A stretch of DNA of 64,000 bases from Ceratotherium simum simum (lineage: Eukaryota; Chordata; Mammalia; Perissodactyla; Rhinocerotidae). The notes beneath the pieces were generated by a model that was given only the letters and a program-made list of their open reading frames with translations, made no database searches and was not told where the DNA came from. The number at the start of each line of letters is the position of its first letter. Positions within the stretch are counted from its first letter, which is position 1. The stretch lies in assembly GCF_000283155.1 (NCBI RefSeq), contig NW_004454160.1:8446081-8510080 (forward strand), in the 5' to 3' direction. This document shows positions 52,790 to 62,790 of the stretch, one piece after another. Both the position numbers and the translations under genes were made by a program.

Positions 52790-53180
52790 ATTCCATTAGA
52801 GGTAAATGTTGTCAGACAGCAGGCTGGAAAGATATATTTTAAGCTGAGAAATTACTTAATAAATTCAGACCAACACTCTGTGACATTTCCCACAAGACTT
52901 TAATGCTGTTTACAAATTCCAGAGAACACCCTGAGTCGTTTCTGGCATGGGCTTATGATTTATTTCAAAGGAAAATGGGACAGAGTGTGTGGGTTTGTGT
53001 TTAATGTGAAAAGGGATTTGGAGATGAAAAGTCAACTGGCATGAAAGATTGCAGGGCAAATGCAAAGTAGCGGAGCATGTGGGTGGCCTTGGAGCATGTA
53101 ATAGGGTATTGAGAAAGGAAGGGCCTCTTACCCTTCCAGCACTAACCAAATAGTTCCATTTGCACAGGCCAATAACGCAT
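52790..53180. promoter_or_regulatory. CNE-like block
   Basis: Repeat-free, balanced to AT-rich: GAGAAATTACTTAATAAATTC, CAAGACTTTAATGCTGTTTA, CAAATTCCAGAGAACACCCTG, GCTTATGATTTATTTCAAAG. Contains forkhead-like (TGTTTAC, TGTGTTTAATG) and homeodomain-like cores. Low-confidence guess from texture. Confidence 0.3.
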
Positions 53181-56089
53181 TAAAGAGGACAAGTTAGGAG
53201 GCAATGCTAGAGCCAGAGTTTCCGAAGCACTTCAATCCCAAAGACTTTCACATCAAGAACAGGCAGAGCTTCCACCCTAAGGAGGGAGGCCAGTTATAGT
53301 TCATTCTCTGCAAAAGTCAACATTTAGAGGACATCACCTTCATCTGTAGCAAGATAGACTTCAGTTAGACCAAGGGAAGGCATTCCTAAAGAAAATAAGA
53401 TCTTGGACTAAGAACATGAAGGAAGATCTGGGAGCAAATTTTCCAGGTCTGATATTCTGTGTTTCTTGGAAACAGCGGGATGGATTAGGTGACCTTGTGA
53501 TTTAATCTCTGTGTGGTCCAGAGACCACACAGGGGTGAGGGAAAGGGATGTACCCCCAGTTGGCTGTGGGAGTGGTCCAGGGGTCAGTGGGTTCAAGTTC
53601 TGGGTGACAAGGGAGGCAGAACTGTGGGGCCAGGCTGGCAGGGAGAGGACAAAGTGAAGAAGGATCTTCTCTCTCCCTTTCCGTCTCTTCCCTTCTCCCA
53701 GGGAAACTCCCAGTCCCATTCATCTTGCTTGCCATGGAGTATGTGGTTTGAATGGGAAACGAGGACAGTGACGTCCCCCATCTCTCTTGGAAAAAAAAAA
53801 ATGACATTCCATTTGGTTTTGGAAAACACACAATATTCCACTTATAAAATATTCAATCACTGTCATTAATCCTCCCGCTTGGGCTGGCCCTGCCCCACTT
53901 AGGCATGAGCTGCAGGCTTTGGCTGTGCCGGAGGCCCAGGAACCTCTCAGGCTTCTCCTTTGTGGACGATATAATTAGGGGTGCAAGGGTCCTCTGTTCT
54001 CAGAATTGCGCTCTCCAGGGTAAAGGTCTGGGTCTGCTGGGGCCTCCAGAGCAGTCTCTAGGCTTAAAGTCAAAGAGCTCCAGCCGACCTGGGGCTTCCT
54101 GTGACTGGGCTGAGGGTTTACAGAGAAGTTCTAGGCCTTGATAAAGTTATTCCTCTCAACACAACAAATGGCACCAACTCCAGACGTTCTAACCCAGTCT
54201 CCGAAGCTCACCTGCCAGGAGATGTGGACAACCCTCCCCACCTGTCCCGTTCTTTTTCTTCTTCCTCAAGTTTTTCTCTCTTACTTTCCTCTTCTCCTCT
54301 CAGTTTTTTTCTTATTGTTTCAATATTTATTTTATTTATTTTTAAATAATCATAGAATCTCAAAATGTCGGAGCTGGAAGGGGCTTTAGGAATCACTTCT
54401 TTTGACAGGGGGGGAAACTCAGGCCCAGAAAGGAGAAGTCAGTAGATGTTTTCCCCAAAGCTTCAAAGCAACAATTTCCTCCTCTATTCTTTCCCCCCTC
54501 CCTCCTGAGGAAGAGTCCATTTGCCGGGAACGGAGGCTTCTTGGCTGGGAAGCACTCCCAGACATGCCGCCTGCGGCCTGGCGCCCTGAGGGTTCCCTGA
54601 CCTGCTGCACTCTCAGATGACAAACTGAGGCCCCGAGGTGGGGCGAGTTGGCTGATGGCCCTTCCTTTCTAGCTCCCGGGACAGTTTTCCATGTATCACT
54701 CTGCTTTCTGCTAAAAGAATCTTCTTGTCAAAGCCTCATTTTCCTGCCCAGACTCTCATCACTCTGCACATCAGCTTCTTGTGCTTCCTGAGCCCTCTTG
54801 GCCTCATATCTTGGGCCCTCCTAGGATACACCCTCTAGGACTTACCTAGAGGATCATAGGGAGGATCTGTGCTCTCTACCCTGGCCTGAGGGCTCTGTGC
54901 TCCTGCCCCTCCCAACCCTTGGGACACTCACCTTTCTCTCCCCGCTCACTTTGCCTACCTGAGACACCACTCAAACTTCCCAGAGCTCCAGACTGACTTA
55001 GAGTTGGCATTTGGTGAATGTTCCTCAGGAGTTTTTAGGAGGGAGCTTTGAGCCTAAACAAGTAAGGAGCAGGTGTGGGTATTTTTCTCCTCTAGGGGAA
55101 AACCAGCTACCAGGTGTGGATGGCACTTTGGTCCACCTGACTGTCCCCTGAGCCTGACCCCAAAGCCCTAGGAAAGCCATGGAAGTTCTTGCTGTTCCAT
55201 TCGCTGCTAGAGAGACTGCCTGGGCCCAGATTGGGAGGAGACTGTGGGTAACTGTCCTTAACGCCCAGCTGCTGGCACGAGGCTCCTGCTAAGGGTGGGG
55301 ACGTCAACCTCAGGGCAGGCTGGTCAGATACCCTTGATGCTCCCCCTCTCTCTACTCCTTCAGTTCTCTCCAAAGGCCACCAGGCCCAGGAATCTTAGTG
55401 CCTGGGGTTAGGGCCAGCCCAGAATCACAGAGTTGGGGAGATCTCAGGAGTCATCAACTTCTTCACAGCTAGGATGGGGAAAATGAAGGGCAGGAAGATG
55501 AAGTTACCCCAAGTGCCACAGTTTGTTGGTGACATAGCCAGAGCAAGAGTGATCGCCCTTGATTTCCAGGATATAAGGCGCCATCACCAACGCTACCTCC
55601 ATGAGCTTCCCAACAGCTCTGTGGGGTCAGAAGAACAGGGAGATCACCCCATTTTCCCAGATGTGAAAAGAGTCCTGCCCAGTGCTCTGACACCAGACTG
55701 CTTGGGCCTACTTGGGTTGCAGTATTGCTCGGAGGGGTGCTGAGAGACCTGGCAGACATCAGTCCAGGTTCCAGACCAGCACTGCCAAGACCTCTCTGGG
55801 GATAGCTCTCTCCTTTTCTGTACTTCAGGGTCTCGGCTACCTCAAGGGCATGCATAAGAAGTGGCCAGCTACTTCATGGTGGCTGGAAATTACAAAGTCC
55901 TTTTAGTCATGAAAAGGACCAAGAGCTACATTTTATTTTGCACGCCTATAAAGTTGCTTGGGGATAAAGTAGGGAAGGGGGTGGATTGAGCAGGGAGAAC
56001 GACCTACCCCCAGATGCTCATGATACTCAGTCTGGTTCCGTTTTTCTCCTGCACCTTTCAGCATTGTTCCATGATTCTAAAATGAAACA
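53181..56089. other. mostly single-copy non-coding DNA
   Basis: About 2.9 kb without a supported exon. Two old fragments of one repeat type may be present at about 54345-54450 (CATAGAATCTCAAAATGTCG, GAGCTGGAAGGGGCTTTAGG) and 55420-55540 (CAGAATCACAGAGTTGGGGAG). The type matches 'agaatcatagagctggaagggacc', whose family I cannot name. Frames of 100-128 codons occur but overlap one another in all phases and lack domains. Confidence 0.4.
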
Positions 56090-56470
56090 TTCTGTTTTCC
56101 GATTATAACCTTTCTAATGAAGGGGTTGAGCTAGTGGCTCCAAGAAAAAAAATAAATCATGGGAGCTATTTGACTCCGCATCTGCACATTCCCCAGCTGA
56201 AGTGGAGACTGGAAAAAAGTGGCTGGAATCCACAAATCCACTTGGGTTTGTTCGGTTGAAGCAGCACACTTCAGCAGCAGACTTCCCTCAAAGCCTGGTC
56301 AGCCAGTCCCTGGAGAGTCAAATGGAGTTAAAAAAAAGACTCTAACAAGAACAAAGCTAAAGCTAAATAAGCCATAGCAGCCAGGACAGAGCTTCTCTCT
56401 TATCACAGAAAGATAATTGCCTGCTCTGGCTTTGTCCTAATGCAGTGAGCAGCCTCCCCTCTCAACATTC
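56090..56470. promoter_or_regulatory. CNE-like block with GATA and homeodomain-type sites
   Basis: Repeat-free AT-richer block: TTTTCCGATTATAACC, TTTCTAATGAAGG, AAAAATAAATCATGGGAGC, AAAGCTAAAGCTAAATAAGCC, then CTTATCACAGAAAGATAATTGCC, where two GATA cores on opposite strands lie 9 bp apart. This is enhancer-like texture without coding signs. Confidence 0.35.
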
Positions 56471-56639
56471 CCTCACCTCCAGGATGTCCTTTCATGATGA
56501 AGAGAACAGTTCATGTGATCCTGCTAACAAGGGCTTATGGACCGCTGGGGTGTGGACAGAGCTGCACCTTCTACAATAAACATTTTCCTTCTAGAAGCAG
56601 CCCTTGTCCCAATACTGGTTCTGGGCTTCCTGTGATGCC

Positions 56640-56860
56640 CATTCATAAATGATTTAGGCCCTACTTTTTGCAGAGCATTAAAGCTCTCTCCCTCCTTCCT
56701 TCACTTGGGAGCACAAACAGCAGCCCGATGCTGGAATTTAATACCCAGTAAAGCTTTCAGGTTCAAGAATAATAAGGCAGCACTGTAAACAGCACACAAA
56801 TCCCACATCCAGCCAGCAACAGTTGCCAGCTTGGCCGGGGCTCAGGGCAGGAGGGTGAGA
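56640..56860. promoter_or_regulatory. CNE-like block
   Basis: CATTCATAAATGATTTAGGC, GCATTAAAGCTCTCTCCC, GGAATTTAATACCCAGTAAAG, CAAGAATAATAAGGCAGCAC. Repeat-free and close to the previous block, so the two may be parts of one element. Confidence 0.28.
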
Positions 56861-57329
56861 GGGAGAGAAAGTGCTGCTATGACCTATCTGGGGGCTCCTC
56901 TGGGAAGGATATCATGCCCTTTACAGGGGTGCAGCCGGGGTGGTGCTGCTAGGCTCCTGGGAAGCAGCTGTCTTAGTTCTCCACGAGCCTAGGACCAGCT
57001 GATTTGATCATGGCTCAGGAAGGCAGACAGCTCCCCAGGGCTGGTGGTCTCAAGGCCAGGCCACCGAGAAGGGCTTTTGTTACTTCTCCACTGCCCACAG
57101 TTTGAGGGGGAAGCAGTGCTAGTTCAAGGCTCCCACTGCCCGCCAGGAGGCTGGAATCCTGTCTCTTTGCCTCCTCTGAGTCTGAAGTGCCGACTTTCTC
57201 AGTGCCCCTAACAATCTTAGGCCAAAGATGGACCCCTTCAGAGAACTTTTTTCAACACTCCCGCCCGGTTTTGTAAAGTCCAGTGGTAGTAAATGTTTCT
57301 AACCAGTAATAACAATGGTGATGACATAG
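56861..57329. other. apparently single-copy non-coding DNA
   Basis: GC-rich with no recognised repeat or exon. Confidence 0.4.
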
Positions 57330-57460
57330 TGACAATAATCATGATAACAGCTAACATTTACTAAGTGCATCCTTTGTGCTAAGTTCTCCTCTAAGTGCTC
57401 TTTTGTATGAACTCAGTCTCTCCTCACAAAAGCCTTATGAAGCAGGTCATAACACTGAGG
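57330..57460 (-). repeat. MIR SINE, 3' part (reverse)
   Basis: GATAACAGCTAACATTTACT, AAGTGCATCCTTTGTGCTAA, GTTCTCCTCTAAGTGCTC, CTCACAAAAGCCTTATGAAG. It is followed by unrelated sequence and then by more reverse MIR at 57585, suggesting one MIR split by ~120 bp or two copies. Confidence 0.72.
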
Positions 57461-57584
57461 AAGTGGAGGCACTGGTCATTTTTGGTTTCATGTGTGTCAG
57501 TCTTTCCCCTGCACTGAGCTCTCCGAGGGGAGGCGGTGTGTTACACGGTGCGGATAGTGAGTGTTTGGGGCTCTGCTGGGCAGG

Positions 57585-57750
57585 ATCTGATCAATCCTCA
57601 CAGCAGCAGCATGAGGTAGTCAATATTCTGCCCATTTTTCAAACGAGGTTCAGAGTGGTTAAGTAACCTGCTGACCGATCTCAAGTCACACAGCTTATAA
57701 GTACCACAGTTGGACACAGAATATGGTGTCTGTGTCTTCTATACTCTGGT
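57585..57750 (-). repeat. MIR SINE fragment (reverse)
   Basis: CAATCCTCACAGCAGCAGCA, TGAGGTAGTCAATATTCTGC, CCATTTTTCAAACGAGG, TTCAGAGTGGTTAAGTAACC, CAAGTCACACAGCTTATAAG. Confidence 0.8.
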
Positions 57751-57769
57751 AGTTGAATGCACAATCCCA

Positions 57770-57965
57770 CCCCCACTTATCAGGTCTATGACCTTGGGCT
57801 TAACTTCTCTGCACTTCAGTTTCATTGTCTGAAACATGGTAGGTAGAAGTACCTACTTCTAAAGTTGTGGTGAGGAATGAATGAGATAAATGCATGTAAG
57901 CAGCTTAGAACAGGGTCCCTGGCATACAGTAGGCACTCAGTAAATGTTGGTTGTTATAATCACGG
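57770..57965 (+). repeat. MIR SINE (forward)
   Basis: GGTCTATGACCTTGGGCTTA, CTTCTCTGCACTTCAGTTTC, GGTGAGGAATGAATGAGATA, CAGCTTAGAACAGGGTCCCT, GGCATACAGTAGGCACTCAG, TAAATGTTGGTTGTTATAAT. It faces the reverse MIR just upstream, forming an inverted pair. Confidence 0.88.
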
Positions 57966-58039
57966 CTCAGTGCTACGCAATGCAACAAATGTATAGCCAC
58001 CGACGACATGACTCTGGACCAAGTGCTGTATGAGGTGCT

Positions 58040-58135
58040 TCCCTGGTTTATTCCTCTTCTGCACTTTCCACGGTGCCTTGAAACGCATTAAGCACATAGT
58101 AGCTGATCAATACATGCCTTCTGATTGATTTCTGC
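58040..58135 (+). repeat. possible L2/MIR 3' tail
   Basis: CGCATTAAGCACATAGTAGC then TGATCAATACATGCC follows the shared MIR/L2 terminus 'cacatagtaggtgctcaataaatg'. Short and diverged. Confidence 0.45.
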
Positions 58136-58269
58136 AATATAGCTTGGAGATGGGTCCCAAAAGAGCTCTTCTGCCTATCACTGTGAATATAGCCATCTGT
58201 CAGTCTTTTTCTTTTCCTCTCTGCTCCACCTGATTTTGGAAGAACCAATGGCTGTGTGATGGTAAAAAA

Positions 58270-58385
58270 AACCTGGTTCTCGAGCCAGGTGACGTGGGGG
58301 TCTGCTTTAGGTTCTACACTGACTTTGACCTGGTTAAGTTACTTCCACATTTGGGCCTCAGGGGTTTGGCTTACTGTTATCTCAA
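58270..58385 (+). repeat. possible MIR fragment
   Basis: CTGGTTCTCGAGCCAGGTGA, GCTTTAGGTTCTACACTGAC, TTTGACCTGGTTAAGTTACTT, CATTTGGGCCTCAGG follow the MIR 5' half in order, strongly diverged. Confidence 0.5.
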
Positions 58386-60952
58386 GTCCCTTGCAGGCTT
58401 CAATTCTTAGGGAAAGTGAGTGTTAAGGGCAGGGACACCTTCCAATGGTCCCCAACTCCTAGCATGTGGGTCTCAACTTTAGAACTTGGCTGCTATTTTT
58501 AAGTTGTTTTCAGCCATGGAGTAGAATAAATGGTTGTAAGAAACCCTCCGTCGTTTGGGTCCGCCCATCTCTCTTCTCCTAACCAGGGCTGTGCCCACGC
58601 TGGCCGCACTAAGCATGCCTCTTTTCCTTTCGTAACCCAGCTTAAGTCAAGGAAGGATTCTGTGAATATGTGTGTATGCACAAACGTGAAGTAGCTACTT
58701 TGGGAAAAGTCCTATTTCTGATCTGGCCATTGGCACCTTTGGCTGCAATTATTTGGAGGAAAGAAACTAGCAGTATTTCAACTTTTCTGAAGTAGGCTCA
58801 CTTTGATCCACTTGTTAGGCTACCCTCCAGGGACCCTGGTATGTGTGTGTGTGGGGTGTGGTGGAGGGAGCAGTCAAACCATATGCTTCACCTGAGCAAA
58901 TGGAGAAATGCAACCTGGCTCAGTCCAGGAAGCCGGGTGGAAAAGTCAGGGCAGAAAGTTGACATTGCTGAAGTGAGAGAGAAGAAGGGGTCTCTCCATC
59001 CTAGACAATTGAGGCTTTCCCTTCAGGTGTGTTGCCATGGAGAGAGGAAGCAGAACCAAGGCAAAGCTCCCCAGGAATTGTCATGAGACTCTACAGGAGC
59101 AATGCTTACCTAGGAGTCAGGAGTTGGCATCAAATGACAGGAAAAGGGAAGGCATGCAGTCTTTCTTGGAAATTTGGGATAAATTATGTGACTGCCTAAC
59201 TTCTCCTTCGGCCCCCATGGGAGTTACTGGTAGTCAGTGCTCTTTGGGATACTTCTTACAGAGAAAAGACCTGCTCTTACTCTTTGAATTAGCTTCTACT
59301 AAACCCTTGGTTGTAAAGGAAGTGGATGGACCTGGCCAGGAATGAGAGAAGGATGCAGAGGAGAAAGGGTGGGGAGGAGCCCTTCTCCTTCTCTCTGAGG
59401 GTGGGAGCAGCAGGGGCAGCTGGCCCATCTCATCTCTCCAGCCTGGATTTGTACTTTATTCTAAGACTATATCCTGAAGAGTGCGTTGACAGAGAATGCT
59501 TTTAAGAGTTGCCTTGTACCTGCCAAAACCATGGTAATGGGTTGGCAGGGTAAAGTCTCACTGTAGAAATCTGTGTGAGAGAGGCTCTTATTCAGATGCT
59601 GATGTTCTCCTGTCAAGTGCCTGGAGTACACCTTGTCCCAGCAGTAGGGCCTGGAGCATGAGCCTTCCTTGCCCTCTGCAGGGATCACGGGGCTGCGAAA
59701 GGAGGCAGGAGAGAGGACAGCAAATCTGGGAAATTTGTGACCTGGCAAAGGGAGCATGAGCCTATGGAGCGGCAGACCCAGGGCACCTTCTGAACCAGCA
59801 GACGAGTGGAGTCAGCTCCAAGACTCGGCCCCAGCTCCCACCCTCTCTGGGAAACCTTCAAGAAACCCTCGGCCTCGGCTCCCCCTCACCCCCTGTACAC
59901 CCCCCAATCTTAGCTCTTACAGTATCATATGGAAATGACTTGATGACACTTGCACTCCCCATCTAGACTGAGAGGACTAGTCTCCCTGAGGGACTGTATC
60001 TCCCTTATCGTGAACTTCTGTGCCGGGCAGGTATCCGGGTTGCAGGAAGTGTGGGTCAGTCAGTCAAACTGAAAGCACCCACACATAGCACTCAAGTGCT
60101 AGCTTCCTTCTCTTCTGAATATTGTCACAATTGACCTGGCTCTGAGGATGAAGATTACTCACTTTGAAGATGTACAGCTTTCCAGCCCGTGCCAACTTCT
60201 ACCTGCCCCCTCCCACCTTTCTGCCCTCCCAGCCCCCTCAGTCTCATGGCCTGTGCTCAGGGAAGGGAGGCTTTTACGTTAGGCCACCTTTGGCTGTTTG
60301 GCCTAACTGAGCTGAGCATACTTACACTCTGTGTATAAATTCTAATGCTGAGAGAGACATTTAGGGGGGTCATCCGCTCTGGGACGTTGCCCATGCCCTG
60401 TCCCCCTCTATTAGTTTGCATTGCTGAGAGCTGGCTGTGGATCCTCACTCCTCAGCAACCCCTCCTCTTGTGAACTCCAGCTCAGATGGAGCAAGGCAGA
60501 GCCGCTGGTCTAAGAAATTGTTTCTGCTTCCTGCCAAGGAAGGAAGTCAGGAACAAGAGGCTCTTCCTTGGGGACGAATTATTTAATCACTCCTCTTTCC
60601 CCTTGAATCAATGCAACTAATGAATTTTGCCTCTTCCTCCTTTCCCCTCTGCCCTCCCTCTTCTCGCATCAACCTCTTATTATTCACACTTCCTCTTCTT
60701 GCTTTTGCTGGTGTCATCAATGACTTTACCTGGGGAAGGCTGGCTCACATTGCAACCCAGCTCTTCTGTTCCTCTTCTTGTCTTTCTCCCACCAAACCTC
60801 ACTTCCCCTCTGGGTCACAATCAGCCTTTCTGGAATGATACCCACTTTGGGGGACAGGAAATGCCAGGACCTGCCAGTGTCACATAAAGGAAAGGCCCTC
60901 AAGCTGCCTCTGAGAGGGAGACTTCAGAACAAGGAGGTGGGGCTGAGCAGAG
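58386..60952. other. apparently single-copy non-coding DNA
   Basis: About 2.6 kb with no recognised repeat and no supported exon. A short (GT)n lies at 58841-58852. The 102-codon frame 59037-59345 and the 96-codon minus frame 59467-59757 show no domain. Confidence 0.45.
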
Positions 60953-61047
60953 GGAGAGGGGAGCAGCAGAGTCATTTGTCATGGCTAAATGAAAATTTAT
61001 TGCCATCCCCCAGGGCTATAGAAAAGCTTCAGCTAGGCTGGCAAAGG
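60953..61047 (+). repeat. local ~95-bp duplicated element, copy A
   Basis: It shares a 48-bp core with 62119-62166 that matches at 45 of 48 positions, starting ggagaggggagcagc and centred on GTCATTTGTCATGGCTAA. Looser similarity continues (CCCAGGGCTA-AGAAA, GCTGGCA). Both copies are direct. I do not recognise a known repeat family. Confidence 0.85.
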
Positions 61048-61329
61048 GAATAGGAAGTTCAACAATTGCTAGATAAACAAGCCTCATCTCCAAATCAATC
61101 TATGGGCTGGTGATTCTTATTTCCAAGGTGTGGTGGCACTGGGCCCCCAGGTAGCTCTGGGGCATAGGTAGCCTGAGGTCGGATGGCATGAAGAACTGGG
61201 CTGACAGCCCTGCAGGTATCAGCTCTAGGCAGTTCCTGACCAGGGGTCAAGGTGTGAGTTCTTCTGCCTGTCTCCTCCCCTTCCTGTGAGGCTGAGGCAT
61301 ACACTCTTTGGTCATCGTGCTGACACTTC

Positions 61330-61425
61330 AGCAGAGCTCCATCAACAAACCTGGATAACGTTTATTAAATGCCCAGCACTTCCCTAGGCACCAGGGAGGG
61401 ATGTAAAAGAGTATGATGTGTACAA
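61330..61425 (-). repeat. possible MIR/L2 fragment
   Basis: GGATAACGTTTATTAAATGC then CCAGCACTTCCCTAGGCACC, AGGGAGGGATG resembles the reverse L2/MIR terminus 'atttattgagcgcctactatgtgccaggcactg'. Confidence 0.45.
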
Positions 61426-61694
61426 ACAGCAAAAGGTGGCCTAACATAAACGACTCCGTTCCCTGAGCACAGGCCATGAGACTGAGGGGGCTAGGAGGGC
61501 AGAAAGGTGGGAGGGGGCAGGTAGAAGCTGACACGGGCTGGAAAGCTGTACATCTTCTACTTGCAATCCAGTTAAGGAGAGAAGACTAACACACAGATTG
61601 AAGTTGAGAAGACACAGGGTTTGATGTTGAGTGTGCACAGACAGGAGCGTGGACAAGAGAGAGCTCCAAGTGAGCTAGGAGTCAACTAATCAGT

Positions 61695-61855
61695 TCAGAT
61701 TCTTTACATTTGTGCAGCAATTTGCAAAGTGCTTTCATACAAAAACTTATCTTATTTTGCTTTTTTGATTCTTATGCCAACATTTCTGTTGTGAACAATC
61801 ATTATTTCACCATTTTAAAGATGGGGCAACTGACATGGAGAAAATTTAAGCCGTA
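61695..61855 (-). repeat. possible MIR-family fragment
   Basis: TTTACATTTGTGCAGCAATTTG, CAAAGTGCTTTCATAC and ATCATTATTTCACCATTTTA, AAGATGGGGCAACTGACATG follow the reverse order of the 'gtttgcaaagcgctttcacatacattatctc' type MIR-related element. Confidence 0.5.
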
Positions 61856-61984
61856 AGTTGACTTGAAAACCTGTGTTCTGACTTTGGGTTCTTCACTCCT
61901 TTCATTATAATGTGTCAAGGATTTAAAGAAGGGGAGACAGGACTCAGGTAAGTGGGACTTAGATTAGTGAAAAGTAAAAGGAAT

Positions 61985-62070
61985 GAAAATTCAAGTAGGA
62001 GAAATAGCATGGACAGGATGTATGCTTGGCACATAGCAGAGGCTTAAGAGTGTTGGATGAATGAATAAAT
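61985..62070 (+). repeat. L2/MIR 3' tail
   Basis: GGATGTATGCTTGGCACATA, GCAGAGGCTTAAGAGTG, TTGGATGAATGAATAAATA is the L2 3' terminus with its TGAATGAATAAA tail. Confidence 0.65.
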
Positions 62071-62118
62071 ATACAAATGAATTCAAGAATGCCCCCTGTC
62101 CTGGGATAGCCAGGAGAT

Positions 62119-62213
62119 GGAGAGGGGAGCAGCAAAGTCATTTGTCATGGCTAAGTGGAAATTTATATTGTTACTGTCCCAGGGCTAGAGAAAGCCTTCA
62201 CTGGCATGCAGGG
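62119..62213 (+). repeat. local ~95-bp duplicated element, copy B
   Basis: Second copy of the element at 60953, offset by 1,166 bp in direct orientation. The first 48 bp differ at 3 positions, all transitions. After that, this copy carries a few extra bases (AAATTTATATTGTTACTG against AAATTTATTGCCATC). Confidence 0.85.
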
Positions 62214-62254
62214 CATGTACTGCAGAATAGTGAGGGAGAAGGGTGAATGAGTAG

Positions 62255-62370
62255 GGTGTGGCTAGATTATGGAGGCCTGGGGATCCTGGCAGAGGAGTTT
62301 GGCTTGATGTGAGAGGCCCAGAGAAAGCCACTGAGGTTCTGGAACAGGACCATCTCCCCTGAAGGCAGGA
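62255..62370 (-). repeat. possible L2 fragment
   Basis: GGCAGAGGAGTTTGGCTTGA, GAGAAAGCCACTGAGGTTCT, GGAACAGGACCATC loosely follow the reverse L2 block 'aaggagtttggattttattc..gccattggagggtttt'. Weak. Confidence 0.35.
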
Positions 62371-62449
62371 GAGTTGTGCCTACCTCTGTATATTCCATGC
62401 CTAGCAACACGGCCTACCCAAGGGCACAGTGGCATGCAGGGCAGAGTAC

Positions 62450-62545
62450 CGCACTGAGTCAGAAGATGACAGTTCTGAGCCCACGTCTGTAGCTTCTAGA
62501 CCCTGGGCAAGTTTAATAACCTCTCCAAACTTCAGTTTCTCCACT
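62450..62545 (+). repeat. MIR fragment (5' half)
   Basis: CAGTTCTGAGCCCACGTCTG, GACCCTGGGCAAGTTTAATA, ACCTCTCCAAACTTCAGTTT, CTCCACTTCTTC. L2 follows directly. Confidence 0.7.
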
Positions 62546-62790
62546 TCTTCAGAGCTCAGCTGAAATGTTACTTCCCTGATACTCTAAGTCAGGCTCTCTG
62601 TCATACATCTTTGTGGCACTCTCTACTTCTCCCGCGTGGCACTCATCACTGTTATGAATAGTTGTCTAACATCTGTGGGTCCAGGAGGGCAGGGGCTGTA
62701 CCTGTCATGTTCAATGCTGAATCTCCAGCACTGAGCATGGAACTGGTTCTCGAGAAATATTGGTTTAATGAATGAATGGATTTGTCAAAT
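62546..62790 (+). repeat. L2 LINE 3' end
   Basis: Forward L2: CAGCTGAAATGTTACTTCCC, TGATACTCTAAGTCAGGCTC, GTGGCACTCATCACTGTTAT, GGTCCAGGAGGGCAGGGGCT, CTGAATCTCCAGCACTGAGC and GAGAAATATTGGTTTAATGA, GAATGAATGGA tail. Confidence 0.87.
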
